The translations under genes and the position numbers were made by a program. A DNA stretch of 64,000 nucleotides from Streptomyces peucetius (lineage in GTDB: Bacteria > Actinomycetota > Actinomycetes > Streptomycetales > Streptomycetaceae). The notes beneath the pieces are model-generated. The model was not told where the DNA came from and ran no database searches. It worked only from the letters and a program-made list of their open reading frames with translations. Position 1 is the stretch's first letter. Every line of letters starts with the position of its first letter. The DNA lies in the NCBI RefSeq assembly GCF_025854275.1, contig NZ_CP107567.1, forward strand, positions 7,316,001 to 7,380,000, read 5' to 3'. This document shows positions 52,483-60,578 of this stretch, one piece after another.

Positions 52483-53132
52483 GCCTCGTCCTCCTCGGCA
52501 GTCATCGGGAACGCCCGCTGCACGAACGAGTCGATGTGCTCGTGCAGCGCGCGGGCCGCGGCATCGGCGTCGCCCGCCAGGGCGAGCCGCAGGATCTCGC
52601 GGTGCTCGTCCGCCTCCCGCTGCCACGACGGGTCGGCCGCCCACGCCACCGTGGACACCAGGGCCGCCTGGTCACGGACCTCGTCGAGCATCCGCGCGAG
52701 CAGCGGGTTGCCGCAGGGCACGTACAGCGCCCGGTGGAACTCCCGGTTGGCCAGCGACCGTTCGGCCTGGTCGGCCGCTTCGTCGGCCCTGACCAGCGCG
52801 GTCTGCGCCTCCTTGAGCGAGGCGCGGCGGGTGATCGAGCGCCGCAGCGCCTCGGGCTCCAGCAGCAGCCGCACGTCGTACACCTCGCGGGCCATGTCCG
52901 CGTCGACCATGCGCACGGTGACGCCCTTGTACTGGCTCATCACCACGAGCCCGGAGCCGGCCAGCGTCTTGAGTGCCTCCCGCACCGGGGTCTTCGACAC
53001 CCCGAACTGTGCGGCCAGTTCGGTCTCGACCAGCGCCTGGCCGGGGCTGAGGCCGCCGGTGAGGATGCCGTGCTTGATCGCCTCCAGGACGTACTGGGTC
53101 CGGGAGGGGATCGGAGTGGGAGCGAAGGTCAT
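52479..53132 (-). CDS. GntR-family (FadR/FCD) transcriptional regulator
   Basis: A 217-residue regulator. The winged helix (about residues 8-75) includes LVETELAAQFGVSKTPVREALKTLAGSGLV. The FCD ligand domain follows (VYDVRLLLEPEALR, ANREFHRALYVPCGNPLL, DEHREILRLALAGDA). The ATG at 53132 is preferred over one at 53165 because GAGAG lies five bases before it and because a palindromic site overlaps the upstream start. First gene of the dehydratase operon, so probably autoregulated by a sugar acid. Confidence 0.88.
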   Translation of the reverse strand: MTFAPTPIPSRTQYVLEAIKHGILTGGLSPGQALVETELAAQFGVSKTPVREALKTLAGSGLVVMSQYKGVTVRMVDADMAREVYDVRLLLEPEALRRSITRRASLKEAQTALVRADEAADQAERSLANREFHRALYVPCGNPLLARMLDEVRDQAALVSTVAWAADPSWQREADEHREILRLALAGDADAAARALHEHIDSFVQRAFPMTAEEDEA

Positions 53133-53161
53133 CAGCACTCTCAGATCTCGCGTATCGCGTC

Positions 53162-53171
53162 TCATATATGA
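53162..53171. promoter_or_regulatory. Putative GntR operator
   Basis: TCATATATGA is a perfect 10-base palindrome, flanked as CGTC/GACG, an AT-rich island in GC-rich DNA 30-39 bases before the regulator's start. Confidence 0.5.
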
Positions 53172-53257
53172 CGTACGAAGTGCAACGCGCCGAACGTAGA
53201 TCCGCCAAGACGTGCCGTCAATGCTTCGAACAGAATTTCCTCGCCCGGCACGCGAAA

Positions 53258-53282
53258 GGGCCCGACCGGCACGGTCGGGCCC
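53258..53282 (-). terminator. Terminator of the APC permease gene
   Basis: Arms GGGCCCGACC and GGTCGGGCCC pair perfectly over ten bases around CGGCA, 22 bases past the permease's stop. Confidence 0.8.
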
Positions 53283-53303
53283 CCCGGAGGACTGCGGATA
53301 CGG

Positions 53304-54833
53304 TCAGACGATGTTCTCCGCGATCTCCGCCTGCTCGCGCGCGTTCCCGTACGCGGACGGCGTGCTGTACGAGTGGCGCGCCACGAACCACCACACCGTG
53401 GCCAGGATCAGCACCGCCGCCAGCGCGATCGACGCGTAGTTCATCGAGTCGACGGTCACCGGATTCGACTGCGGCAGGCAGAACAGCACGGTCACGCACG
53501 CCACCCACACCACGGCGACCCAGCCGATCGGCCTGCTCCACCTGCCGAGCGACCACGGGCCGGGTTCGAAGCGGTTGCCGGCGCGCAGCCGCAGATAGAC
53601 CGGGATCGCGTACGCCGGGGTGATACCGATGACGTTGATCGCGGTGACCGCTCCGTAGGCGGTCGCGGAGTACAGCGACGGCACGGCCAGCAGGCAGGCG
53701 AACGACACGGACAGCCACACCGCGGGGACGGGCGTCTGCGTGCGGCTGCTCACCTTGCGCCACAGACGGGAGCCGGGCAGGGCGTTGTCACGGCTGAAGG
53801 CGAACACCATACGGCTGGCCGCGGCCACCTCGGCGTTGCCGCAGAAGAGCTGGGCGACGATCACCACGAGCAGCAGCGCCGTGGCGGCGCCCGTGCCGAG
53901 GGCGTCGATGAAGATCTGGGCGGGCGGCACCCCGGTCGCGGTGTCCTGGGTCCCGGCGTAGTCCTGTATGGCGAAGGTCAGGCCGGCGAGCAGGGCGAAC
54001 CCGGCGATCCAGGAGACCCAGATGGAGCGCACGATGCCCTTGGCGGCGGCGACGGACGCGTTGGACGTCTCCTCGGACAGATGGGCGGAGGCGTCGTAGC
54101 CGCTGAACGTGTACTGGGCCAGCAGCAGACCGATGGCGGCGACGTAGATCGGATTGTCCCAGCCGGTGTTGTTGACGAACTCGCCGAACACGAACTCGGG
54201 GGACTGGTGGTCCGACGGCACGATCGCCAGGGCTCCCACGATCAGCGCCACACCACCGAGGTGCCACCACACGCTGACGGAGTTGAGCAGGCTGACGAGC
54301 CGCACGCCGAACAGGTTGAGGGTCGCGTGCAGCAGCAGGATGCAGATGAAGATGATCATCGTGGAGCCCGGGGTGGGCTCGAATCCCCACTGCAGGTTCA
54401 GGAAGGCGCCGGTGAACAGGGCGCAGCCGTAGTCGATCCCGGCGATGGCACCCAGCAGACCGAGCAGATTGAGCCAGCCGGTGTACCAGCCCCACTTGCG
54501 GCCGCCGAGCCGGTCCGCCATGTAGTAGAGCGCACCGGAGGTCGGATAGGCGCTGGTCACCTCCGCCAGGGCCATGCCGACACAGAGGACGAAGAGGCCG
54601 ACGCCCGCCCAGCCCCAGAGCATCACCGCCGGACCGCCGGTGCCGAGACCGAACCCGTACAGCGTCATGCAGCCGGACAGGATCGAGATCACCGAGAAGC
54701 TGATCGCGAAATTGCCGAAGCCGCCCATCCGCCGGGCGAGGACCGGCTGGTAGCCCAGCTCCCGCAGCCGCTCCTCCTCGTCCTTGGGCGGATCCTGGCC
54801 GGGATCCGACCACTTCGGCGGGGATATGGACAT
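53304..54833 (-). CDS. APC-family amino acid permease (GABA/choline-permease type)
   Basis: A 509-residue transporter with about twelve helices. N-terminus LGYQPVLARRMGGFGNFAISFSVISILSGC and the segment GYDASAHLSEETSNASVAAAKGIVRSIWVS are typical of the ATC/GABA-permease branch. An amino-acid or amine substrate is likely but not assignable. No obvious operon partner; the divergent GntR operon is separated by a terminator. Confidence 0.88.
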   Translation of the reverse strand: MSISPPKWSDPGQDPPKDEEERLRELGYQPVLARRMGGFGNFAISFSVISILSGCMTLYGFGLGTGGPAVMLWGWAGVGLFVLCVGMALAEVTSAYPTSGALYYMADRLGGRKWGWYTGWLNLLGLLGAIAGIDYGCALFTGAFLNLQWGFEPTPGSTMIIFICILLLHATLNLFGVRLVSLLNSVSVWWHLGGVALIVGALAIVPSDHQSPEFVFGEFVNNTGWDNPIYVAAIGLLLAQYTFSGYDASAHLSEETSNASVAAAKGIVRSIWVSWIAGFALLAGLTFAIQDYAGTQDTATGVPPAQIFIDALGTGAATALLLVVIVAQLFCGNAEVAAASRMVFAFSRDNALPGSRLWRKVSSRTQTPVPAVWLSVSFACLLAVPSLYSATAYGAVTAINVIGITPAYAIPVYLRLRAGNRFEPGPWSLGRWSRPIGWVAVVWVACVTVLFCLPQSNPVTVDSMNYASIALAAVLILATVWWFVARHSYSTPSAYGNAREQAEIAENIV

Positions 54834-54938
54834 CGAGTACCTCCGGGGAAAAGGTGATGTGCTGGGCGGGGCAGGGGCAGGGACAGGGACAGGGGACAGA
54901 GGGGAGCGGCGAGTCAGGAGAGGGTGAGGGGGGAGGGC

Positions 54939-55946
54939 TCAGGCGGACGTGCCCGTCCCCGCGTCGCGCGCCGCCGCCAGACAGCGCGCACGCGCGCGCA
55001 GGAACAGCTCCTCCGCGAGCCCCGCGTCCCCGGGGCCGGGCGTGCGGTCCGTCCACGGCAGCGTCGTCCAGAACGGGCCGAGCGCCTCGAACACCCGGCC
55101 CGCCTCGGCAAATTGGTGCGAGCCCCACAACGCGTGCGCCAAGTGGCCCAGATCGAGCAGCGTGTGCGACTGCGGCGGGGCCGCGTCGAACCAGTCCCGC
55201 AGCGCCAGCCGCCCGTCGCGGGCCGCGTCGTCCGTGACCCAGTGCAGGTCCAGGGCCTTCTCGTGGCCCATCTCCCGGCGGTAGCGCTCGACCCGCACAT
55301 ACAGCGGCAGGGCCTTGACCGGCGACCCGAGGGGTGCGGAGGAGGACGCCCACTGGACGAAGTTCACGGCCTCGGACAGATGGCTGCCGGTTCGCCGCGC
55401 GTACAGGAACTGGAGCATCCGGTGGTACGCCTCGCGGTTGTGCGGGTCGCGCTTGTCCGCCTGCGCCAGCAGGCCCCACGGCCCGGGAAAGAGCATCGGG
55501 CCGGGCGGCGCCGTCCGGTGCTCCTCCAGCCGCTGCCCCTCGTCGAGCCGGGCCAGGGCCAGCAGGCACACCCATGGCACGGGATCCTCCGGCGACCGGT
55601 GTGCGGCCAGCCGGCACGCCTCCCACGCCTCGTGCCACAGCTCCTGGGTGCGCCGGTGGCCGTCCCGGTGGGCGCGTAACGCCCGCTCGACAACGATCCG
55701 GCAGTGCATCACGACCGCCGCGGAACTCTCGGGCTCCTCCGCCCGCCACGCCTGCACCGTGTCGGAGCCGGCCGCGACCGCCGCCAGCACCTGGGTGCGC
55801 CGCGTCCACAGATCCCAGTCCGTCGTCGCCGCCAGGAGGTCACGCATCGCCAGCCAGCGGCCGGTGCGCAAGTCCTGCAGGGCTGTGCCCAGTTCCTTGT
55901 CCCGGCCGGCCGGGTGGTAGACCGGGCGGAAGGTGTTCGGGGCCAT
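54939..55946 (-). CDS. Unknown protein with helical repeats; contains a TTA codon
   Basis: A 335-residue cytoplasmic protein of unrecognised family. It is helical with TPR-like spacing (GTALQDLRTGRWLAMRDLLAATTDWDLWTRRTQVLAAVA; EDPVPWVCLLALARLDEGQ; DPHNREAYHRMLQFLYAR; HTLLDLGHLAHALWGSHQFAEAGRVFEAL). ATG at 55946 is used; another at 55961 is in frame and neither has a clear ribosome site. A TTA leucine codon occurs at 55677-55679. Divergent from the FGGY kinase gene. Confidence 0.65.
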   Translation of the reverse strand: MAPNTFRPVYHPAGRDKELGTALQDLRTGRWLAMRDLLAATTDWDLWTRRTQVLAAVAAGSDTVQAWRAEEPESSAAVVMHCRIVVERALRAHRDGHRRTQELWHEAWEACRLAAHRSPEDPVPWVCLLALARLDEGQRLEEHRTAPPGPMLFPGPWGLLAQADKRDPHNREAYHRMLQFLYARRTGSHLSEAVNFVQWASSSAPLGSPVKALPLYVRVERYRREMGHEKALDLHWVTDDAARDGRLALRDWFDAAPPQSHTLLDLGHLAHALWGSHQFAEAGRVFEALGPFWTTLPWTDRTPGPGDAGLAEELFLRARARCLAAARDAGTGTSA

Positions 55947-55961
55947 CAGGGACGGACCCAT

Positions 55962-56423
55962 CGGGGCCGCGAGGTCGGGCCGATTACCGGCCGCCCCGGG
56001 GGGCGCGGGGTGAGGCCGAGTCCGGGCCGTGCCGGGGGGCGTAACGTCGGGGGGAGGTCAGTCAGCACGGGCGGCGGGCCCCCGATTCCGACATGGGGCG
56101 GTCCGCCGCGCGCTGTGCCGCAAAGGGACACTCGGTTCGTGCGCTGGTCGTCATGGGGCCTCTTGGGGCAGTGGGGGCTGAGGCATGCGCCGACGGCGGT
56201 GATCGGCCGCGCCGGCAGAGGTCGGACGACGGGACACAGAGCCGCGCCGGCCCCCCGTTCCGCTTCGGTGCGCGGCCGATCTTACTCAAGCCCCGCCCCA
56301 CGGCAAGGAGTTCGGGACAACGCTGTCACGCGGACGGATTTCCGGGCCTTGACGGCGGTGCCCGCCTGCCCCACGCTTTCGTCAGCGATCAAGGTTCCTA
56401 CTACCCGGAGAGCGGGGTGGCCG
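55962..56423. other. Intergenic region before the FGGY kinase gene
   Basis: No gene was found. TTGACG (56349-56354) with a 17-base spacer and CACGCT (56372-56377) could be a weak promoter for the kinase gene; GGAGAGCGGGG before 56424 is its ribosome site. Confidence 0.4.
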
Positions 56424-57887
56424 ATGACGGGCCCGGTGCTTGCCGTCGACCAGGGCACGTCCGGCACCAAGGCCCTCGTGGTCTGCCCCGAACGCGGAGT
56501 GATCGGCAGCGGTTCCGCGCCCGTCTCGCCCCGCTACGGCCCCGGCGGACGCGTCGAGGTGGACCCGGCGCAGCTGCTCACTTCCGTCGTCGACGCGGGG
56601 CGCCGCGCGCTCGCGGACGCCGGTGAGCCCGCGTCGGCCGTCGGCCTCGCCAACCAGGGCGAGACCGTCCTCGCCTGGGATCCGTCGACCGGCGAGCCGC
56701 TCACCGACGCGATCGTCTGGCAGGACCGCCGAGCAGAGCAGCTGTGCGGCGAACTCGCACCGCACGCGGAGGAGTTACGGCAACTCACCGGGCTCCCCCT
56801 GGACCCGTACTTCGCCGCGCCGAAGATGGCGTGGATCCGCCGCGAGCTCACCCGCGACGGCGTCGTCACCACCAGCGACTCATGGCTCGTGCACCGGCTC
56901 ACCGGCGCGTTCGTCACCGACGCGGCCACCGCCGGACGCACCCAGCTCCTCGACCTCGACCGCGTCGCCTGGTCGCGGCGGGCCCTCGACATCTTCGGTC
57001 TGGCCGGGGAACGGCTGCCGGACGTCGTCGACGCCGCCGGTCCCGTCGGCGTCACCACCGCCTTCGGCGCCGGGACTCCGCTCACGGGCCTCCTCGTCGA
57101 CCAGCAGGCCGCGCTTCTCGCCCAGAGCGTCACCGAACCCGGCGCCGCCAAGTGCACGTACGGCACCGGCGCGTTCCTGCTCGCCCAGACCGGCCACCGG
57201 CCCCTCCGCTCCACCACCGGGCTGGTCGGCTGCGTCGCATGGCGGCTCGACGGCCGCACCAGCTACTGCCTGGACGGCCAGGTGTACACCGCCGCCTCCG
57301 CCGTGCGCTGGCTCGCCGACCTGGGGATCGTCTCCGGCGCCGCGGACCTCGACGCCGTGGGCCGGGCGGTGCCCGACAGCGGTGGCGTCACGTTCGTACC
57401 GGCGCTCGCCGGGCTCGCGGCGCCCTGGTGGCGCGGCGACGTCCGCGGCAGTGTGACCGGTCTCGGTCTGGACACCGGCCCCGGCCACCTCGTCCGCGCG
57501 CTGTGCGAAGGGATCGCCGCACAGGTCGTCTCCCTCACCGACGCCGTCGCCACCGACCTCAGAACCCCGCTGACGGCACTGCGCGTCGACGGCGGTCTCA
57601 CCCGCTCCGCCCTGCTCATGCAGACGCAGGCCGACCTCCTCCAGCTCCCCGTCGAGGTCTCCGCACTGCCGGACGCCACCGCCCTCGGCGCCGCGGCCGT
57701 CGCACGGCTCGGCATCGACCCGGACCTCGCACCGGAACAGGCCCTCCCCGCCTGGCGGCCGTCCGCCGTCTACGAGCCCCGCATCAGCGCCGACCGGGCG
57801 GCCGAACGGCTCGCGGCGTTCCGCGCCGAGGTCGCGGCGCTGCTGGACCGCACACCGGCGCCCGCCGCCGGACCCGGAGCGTCATGA
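56424..57887 (+). CDS. FGGY-family carbohydrate kinase
   Basis: A 487-residue kinase of the actin-like FGGY fold: PVLAVDQGTSGTKALVV (phosphate-1), DAIVWQDRRAEQLC, TYGTGAFLLAQTG (adenosine/phosphate-2) and LRVDGGLTRSALLMQTQADLL. The two flavoprotein genes that follow recall glycerol kinase plus glycerol-3-phosphate dehydrogenase, but the sugar may differ. Codon 118 is TTA (56775-56777), so bldA control is possible. Its stop overlaps the next start as ATGA. Confidence 0.88.
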   Translation: MTGPVLAVDQGTSGTKALVVCPERGVIGSGSAPVSPRYGPGGRVEVDPAQLLTSVVDAGRRALADAGEPASAVGLANQGETVLAWDPSTGEPLTDAIVWQDRRAEQLCGELAPHAEELRQLTGLPLDPYFAAPKMAWIRRELTRDGVVTTSDSWLVHRLTGAFVTDAATAGRTQLLDLDRVAWSRRALDIFGLAGERLPDVVDAAGPVGVTTAFGAGTPLTGLLVDQQAALLAQSVTEPGAAKCTYGTGAFLLAQTGHRPLRSTTGLVGCVAWRLDGRTSYCLDGQVYTAASAVRWLADLGIVSGAADLDAVGRAVPDSGGVTFVPALAGLAAPWWRGDVRGSVTGLGLDTGPGHLVRALCEGIAAQVVSLTDAVATDLRTPLTALRVDGGLTRSALLMQTQADLLQLPVEVSALPDATALGAAAVARLGIDPDLAPEQALPAWRPSAVYEPRISADRAAERLAAFRAEVAALLDRTPAPAAGPGAS

Positions 57888-59281
57888 CCGTCACGACCGA
57901 CGGCACACTGGCCGACCAGTTGTACGACGTCACCGTCGTGGGCGCCGGTGTCGTCGGCACCGCCATCGCCCGCGAACTCGCCCGGCACCGACTGCGTATC
58001 GCGCTCATCGACGCGGGTGACGACGTCGGTGACGGCACCTCCAAGGCCAACACGGCCATCCTGCACACCGGTTTCGACGCCGTGCCCGGCTCACTGGAGT
58101 CCCGGCTCGTACGCGAGGGCGGGCGCCGCCTCGCCGCGTACGCGCAGCAGAGCGGCATCCCCCTCGAACCGGTCGGCGCCCTGCTCGTCGCCTGGGACGC
58201 CGACCAGCTCGCCGCGCTCCCCGCTCTCGCCGCCAAGGCCGCCCGAAACGGCCGCCACGGCACGCGCATCCTGGACGCCGCCGAACTCGCCCGGCGCGAA
58301 CCGCATCTCGGCCCCGGCGCGCTCGGCGCACTGGAGGTCCCCGACGAGTCGATCATCTGCCCCTGGACCACGACACTCGCCTACGCCACCCAGGCCGTCC
58401 GCGCCGGCGTCGCCCTGCACCTGCGCTGCCGGGTGCAGTCCGTCACGAGTGGCAGCCACCACGAACTCGCCACCACGCGCGGCTTCTTGCGCACCCGCTA
58501 CCTCGTCAACGCGGCCGGACTGCACGCCGACGAGCTGGACCGGCAGCTGGGCCACGACGACTTCACGGTCACCCCCAGACGCGGCCAGCTGATCGTCTAC
58601 GACAAGCTGGCCCGCCCCCTCGTCCGCCACATCCTGCTCCCCGTCCCCACCGCGCTCGGCAAGGGCGTCCTCGTCGCACCGACCGTGTACGGGAACGTGA
58701 TCCTCGGCCCGACCGCCGAGGACCTCGACGACAAGCGGGCCACCGGGTCGACCGAGGAAGGCCTGCGCAGCCTGCGCGACAAGGGCCGGCGGATCCTGCC
58801 CGCACTGGTCGAAGAAGAGGTCACGGCCGTCTACGCAGGTCTGCGCGCCGCCACCGGGCAGGACGACTACCGCGTCCGGGCCCACACCCGCCGGCGGTAC
58901 GTCACCGTCGCGGGCATCCGCTCCACCGGCCTGACGGCCTCCATGGCGATCGCCGCCCACGTCACCGGCCTGCTCGGCGACGCGGGACTTGCCCTGGGCA
59001 CGGCCCGCGACCTGGAGCCGGTGCGCATGCCCGGCATCGGCGAAGCGGGCCCGCGCCCGTACCAGCGGGCCGACCTCATCGCCGCCGACCCCGCGTACGG
59101 CACGATCGTCTGCCACTGCGAACGCGTCACCCGTGGCGAGATCCGCGACGCGCTGAACAGCACGGTCCCGCCCCGGTCGCTCGACGGGCTGCGGCGCCGG
59201 ACCCGCGCCCGCGGCGGCCGCTGCCAGGGCTTCTACTGCGGACCCGCGGTCCGGGCGCTGTTCGAGGAGGGCTGCGGATGA
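57884..59281 (+). CDS. FAD-dependent oxidoreductase with BFD-type [2Fe-2S] domain (GlpA-like)
   Basis: A 465-residue flavoprotein. Dinucleotide-binding start VTVVGAGVVGTAIARELAR, DAO-fold features (ILHTGFDAVPGSLESRLVREG, YLVNAAGLHADEL) and a C-terminal BFD-like domain with four cysteines (IVCHCERVTRGEI ... GGRCQGFYCGPAV). This matches the GlpA-like/LhgO group that oxidises glycerol-3-phosphate or hydroxy acids. Coupled to the kinase gene. Confidence 0.88.
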   Translation: MTVTTDGTLADQLYDVTVVGAGVVGTAIARELARHRLRIALIDAGDDVGDGTSKANTAILHTGFDAVPGSLESRLVREGGRRLAAYAQQSGIPLEPVGALLVAWDADQLAALPALAAKAARNGRHGTRILDAAELARREPHLGPGALGALEVPDESIICPWTTTLAYATQAVRAGVALHLRCRVQSVTSGSHHELATTRGFLRTRYLVNAAGLHADELDRQLGHDDFTVTPRRGQLIVYDKLARPLVRHILLPVPTALGKGVLVAPTVYGNVILGPTAEDLDDKRATGSTEEGLRSLRDKGRRILPALVEEEVTAVYAGLRAATGQDDYRVRAHTRRRYVTVAGIRSTGLTASMAIAAHVTGLLGDAGLALGTARDLEPVRMPGIGEAGPRPYQRADLIAADPAYGTIVCHCERVTRGEIRDALNSTVPPRSLDGLRRRTRARGGRCQGFYCGPAVRALFEEGCG

Positions 59282-59313
59282 GCCGGACGCTGTCACAGGA
59301 GGGCCGCGGATGA
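59278..59313 (+). CDS. Possible 11-codon bridging ORF
   Basis: ATG at 59278 overlaps the preceding stop (ATGA) and its own TGA at 59311-59313 overlaps the next gene's ATG (59310). The peptide would be MSRTLSQEGRG. It also contains the AGGAGG-type site of the next gene. It may be a coupling device left by duplication of a short segment (GAGGGCYGCGGATGA at both ends). Not a conventional gene. Confidence 0.35.
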   Translation: MSRTLSQEGRG

Positions 59314-60578
59314 ACCGCACGGAACGCGCCGTGGACGTCCTCGTCGTCGGTGCCGGCCCGGCCGGGCTCGCCGCCGCCGCCCAGCTGGCCGCCGCCGGTG
59401 CCGGCCGGGTGGAGGTCCTGGAGCGCGAACAGCGGCCCGGGGGCATTCCACGCCACAGCCACCACCGCGCGTTCGGACCGCGCCACCGGCCCGTCGACGG
59501 CCCCCGGTACGCCGGGCACCTCGTCGACGCGGCCGTCCGCGCCGGAGCCGCGGTGCGCACCGGCGTCACCGCCACCCACTGGGCCGGCCCCCGCACGCTG
59601 GACACGACCGGCCCGGACGGCCTCGAACGCGTCACCGCCCGAGCCGTCGTCCTGGCCACCGGCGCCCGCGAACGGCCGCGCAGCGCCCGTCTGGTGCCCG
59701 GCACCCGGCCCGCCGGCGTCCTGACCACCGGCGAACTCCAGCAGACCGTCCACCTGTACGGCGGACGGACCGGCCGCCGCGCGGTCGTCGTCGGCTCGGA
59801 AGCCGTCGCACTCCACGCCGTAAGCACCCTGCGCGCCGACGGCGCCCACGTCGTCGCCCTCGTCACCGAAGAGCCCGCCGCACCCGTCAGGTCACCCCGG
59901 CACCGGGTACCTGTGATCACCGGGACAGCCGTCGCGGAGCTGACCGGCCGGGGCAGACTGACAGGCGTCCGCCTGCGGGGTCCCGACGGCAGCAGCACGC
60001 TCCTCGACTGCGACACGGTCGTCTTCACCGGCGACTGGATCCCCGATCACGAGCTGGCCCGGCTCGGCGGCGCGGTCCTCGACGCCGGCACGCGCGGACC
60101 GGCCGTCGACTCGGCCTTCCGCACCTCCCTCCCCGGCGTCTTCGCCGTCGGCAACCTGCTCCACGGCGTCGAGCCGGCGGCGATCGCCGCGGCCGAGGGA
60201 CACCGCGCCGCCGCTCACGTCCTGCTCCATCTGGCCGGGGCGCAGCACTGGCCGCACGGCTCTGTGCCCCTGGAGGCCGAGCGCCCCCTGCTCTGGATCG
60301 CGCCGAACCTCCTCGCACCCCACGGCCCGCCGCCCCTGGAGGAGCGCTTCACCCTCCGTGCCGCACAACGCCTCGCCCGGCCCGTCCTCCTCGTCAGCCA
60401 GGACGGCCGCGAGCTGGACCGGCAGCAGTTGCCACGCACCGCCCTGCCCGGTCGGGCCGTCCATCTGCGCGCCGGCTGGACCACCCTGGCGGATCCGGAC
60501 GGCGGCCCGGTCCGCGTCACCGTCGTGTCCGATTTCCGCCAGCCCGGTACCGGGGCGGCTCGCATACTGGCCGTATGA
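59310..60578 (+). CDS. NAD(P)/FAD-dependent oxidoreductase
   Basis: A 422-residue two-dinucleotide-binding flavoprotein: VDVLVVGAGPAGLAAAAQLAAAGAG for FAD, RRAVVVGSEAVALHAVSTLRADG for NAD(P), VVLATGARERPRSARLVPGTRP, and TSLPGVFAVGNLLHG. It resembles the small GlpB/HcnB-type partner subunits that accompany BFD-containing oxidoreductases. Probably forms a complex with the upstream flavoprotein. Confidence 0.85.
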   Translation: MNRTERAVDVLVVGAGPAGLAAAAQLAAAGAGRVEVLEREQRPGGIPRHSHHRAFGPRHRPVDGPRYAGHLVDAAVRAGAAVRTGVTATHWAGPRTLDTTGPDGLERVTARAVVLATGARERPRSARLVPGTRPAGVLTTGELQQTVHLYGGRTGRRAVVVGSEAVALHAVSTLRADGAHVVALVTEEPAAPVRSPRHRVPVITGTAVAELTGRGRLTGVRLRGPDGSSTLLDCDTVVFTGDWIPDHELARLGGAVLDAGTRGPAVDSAFRTSLPGVFAVGNLLHGVEPAAIAAAEGHRAAAHVLLHLAGAQHWPHGSVPLEAERPLLWIAPNLLAPHGPPPLEERFTLRAAQRLARPVLLVSQDGRELDRQQLPRTALPGRAVHLRAGWTTLADPDGGPVRVTVVSDFRQPGTGAARILAV

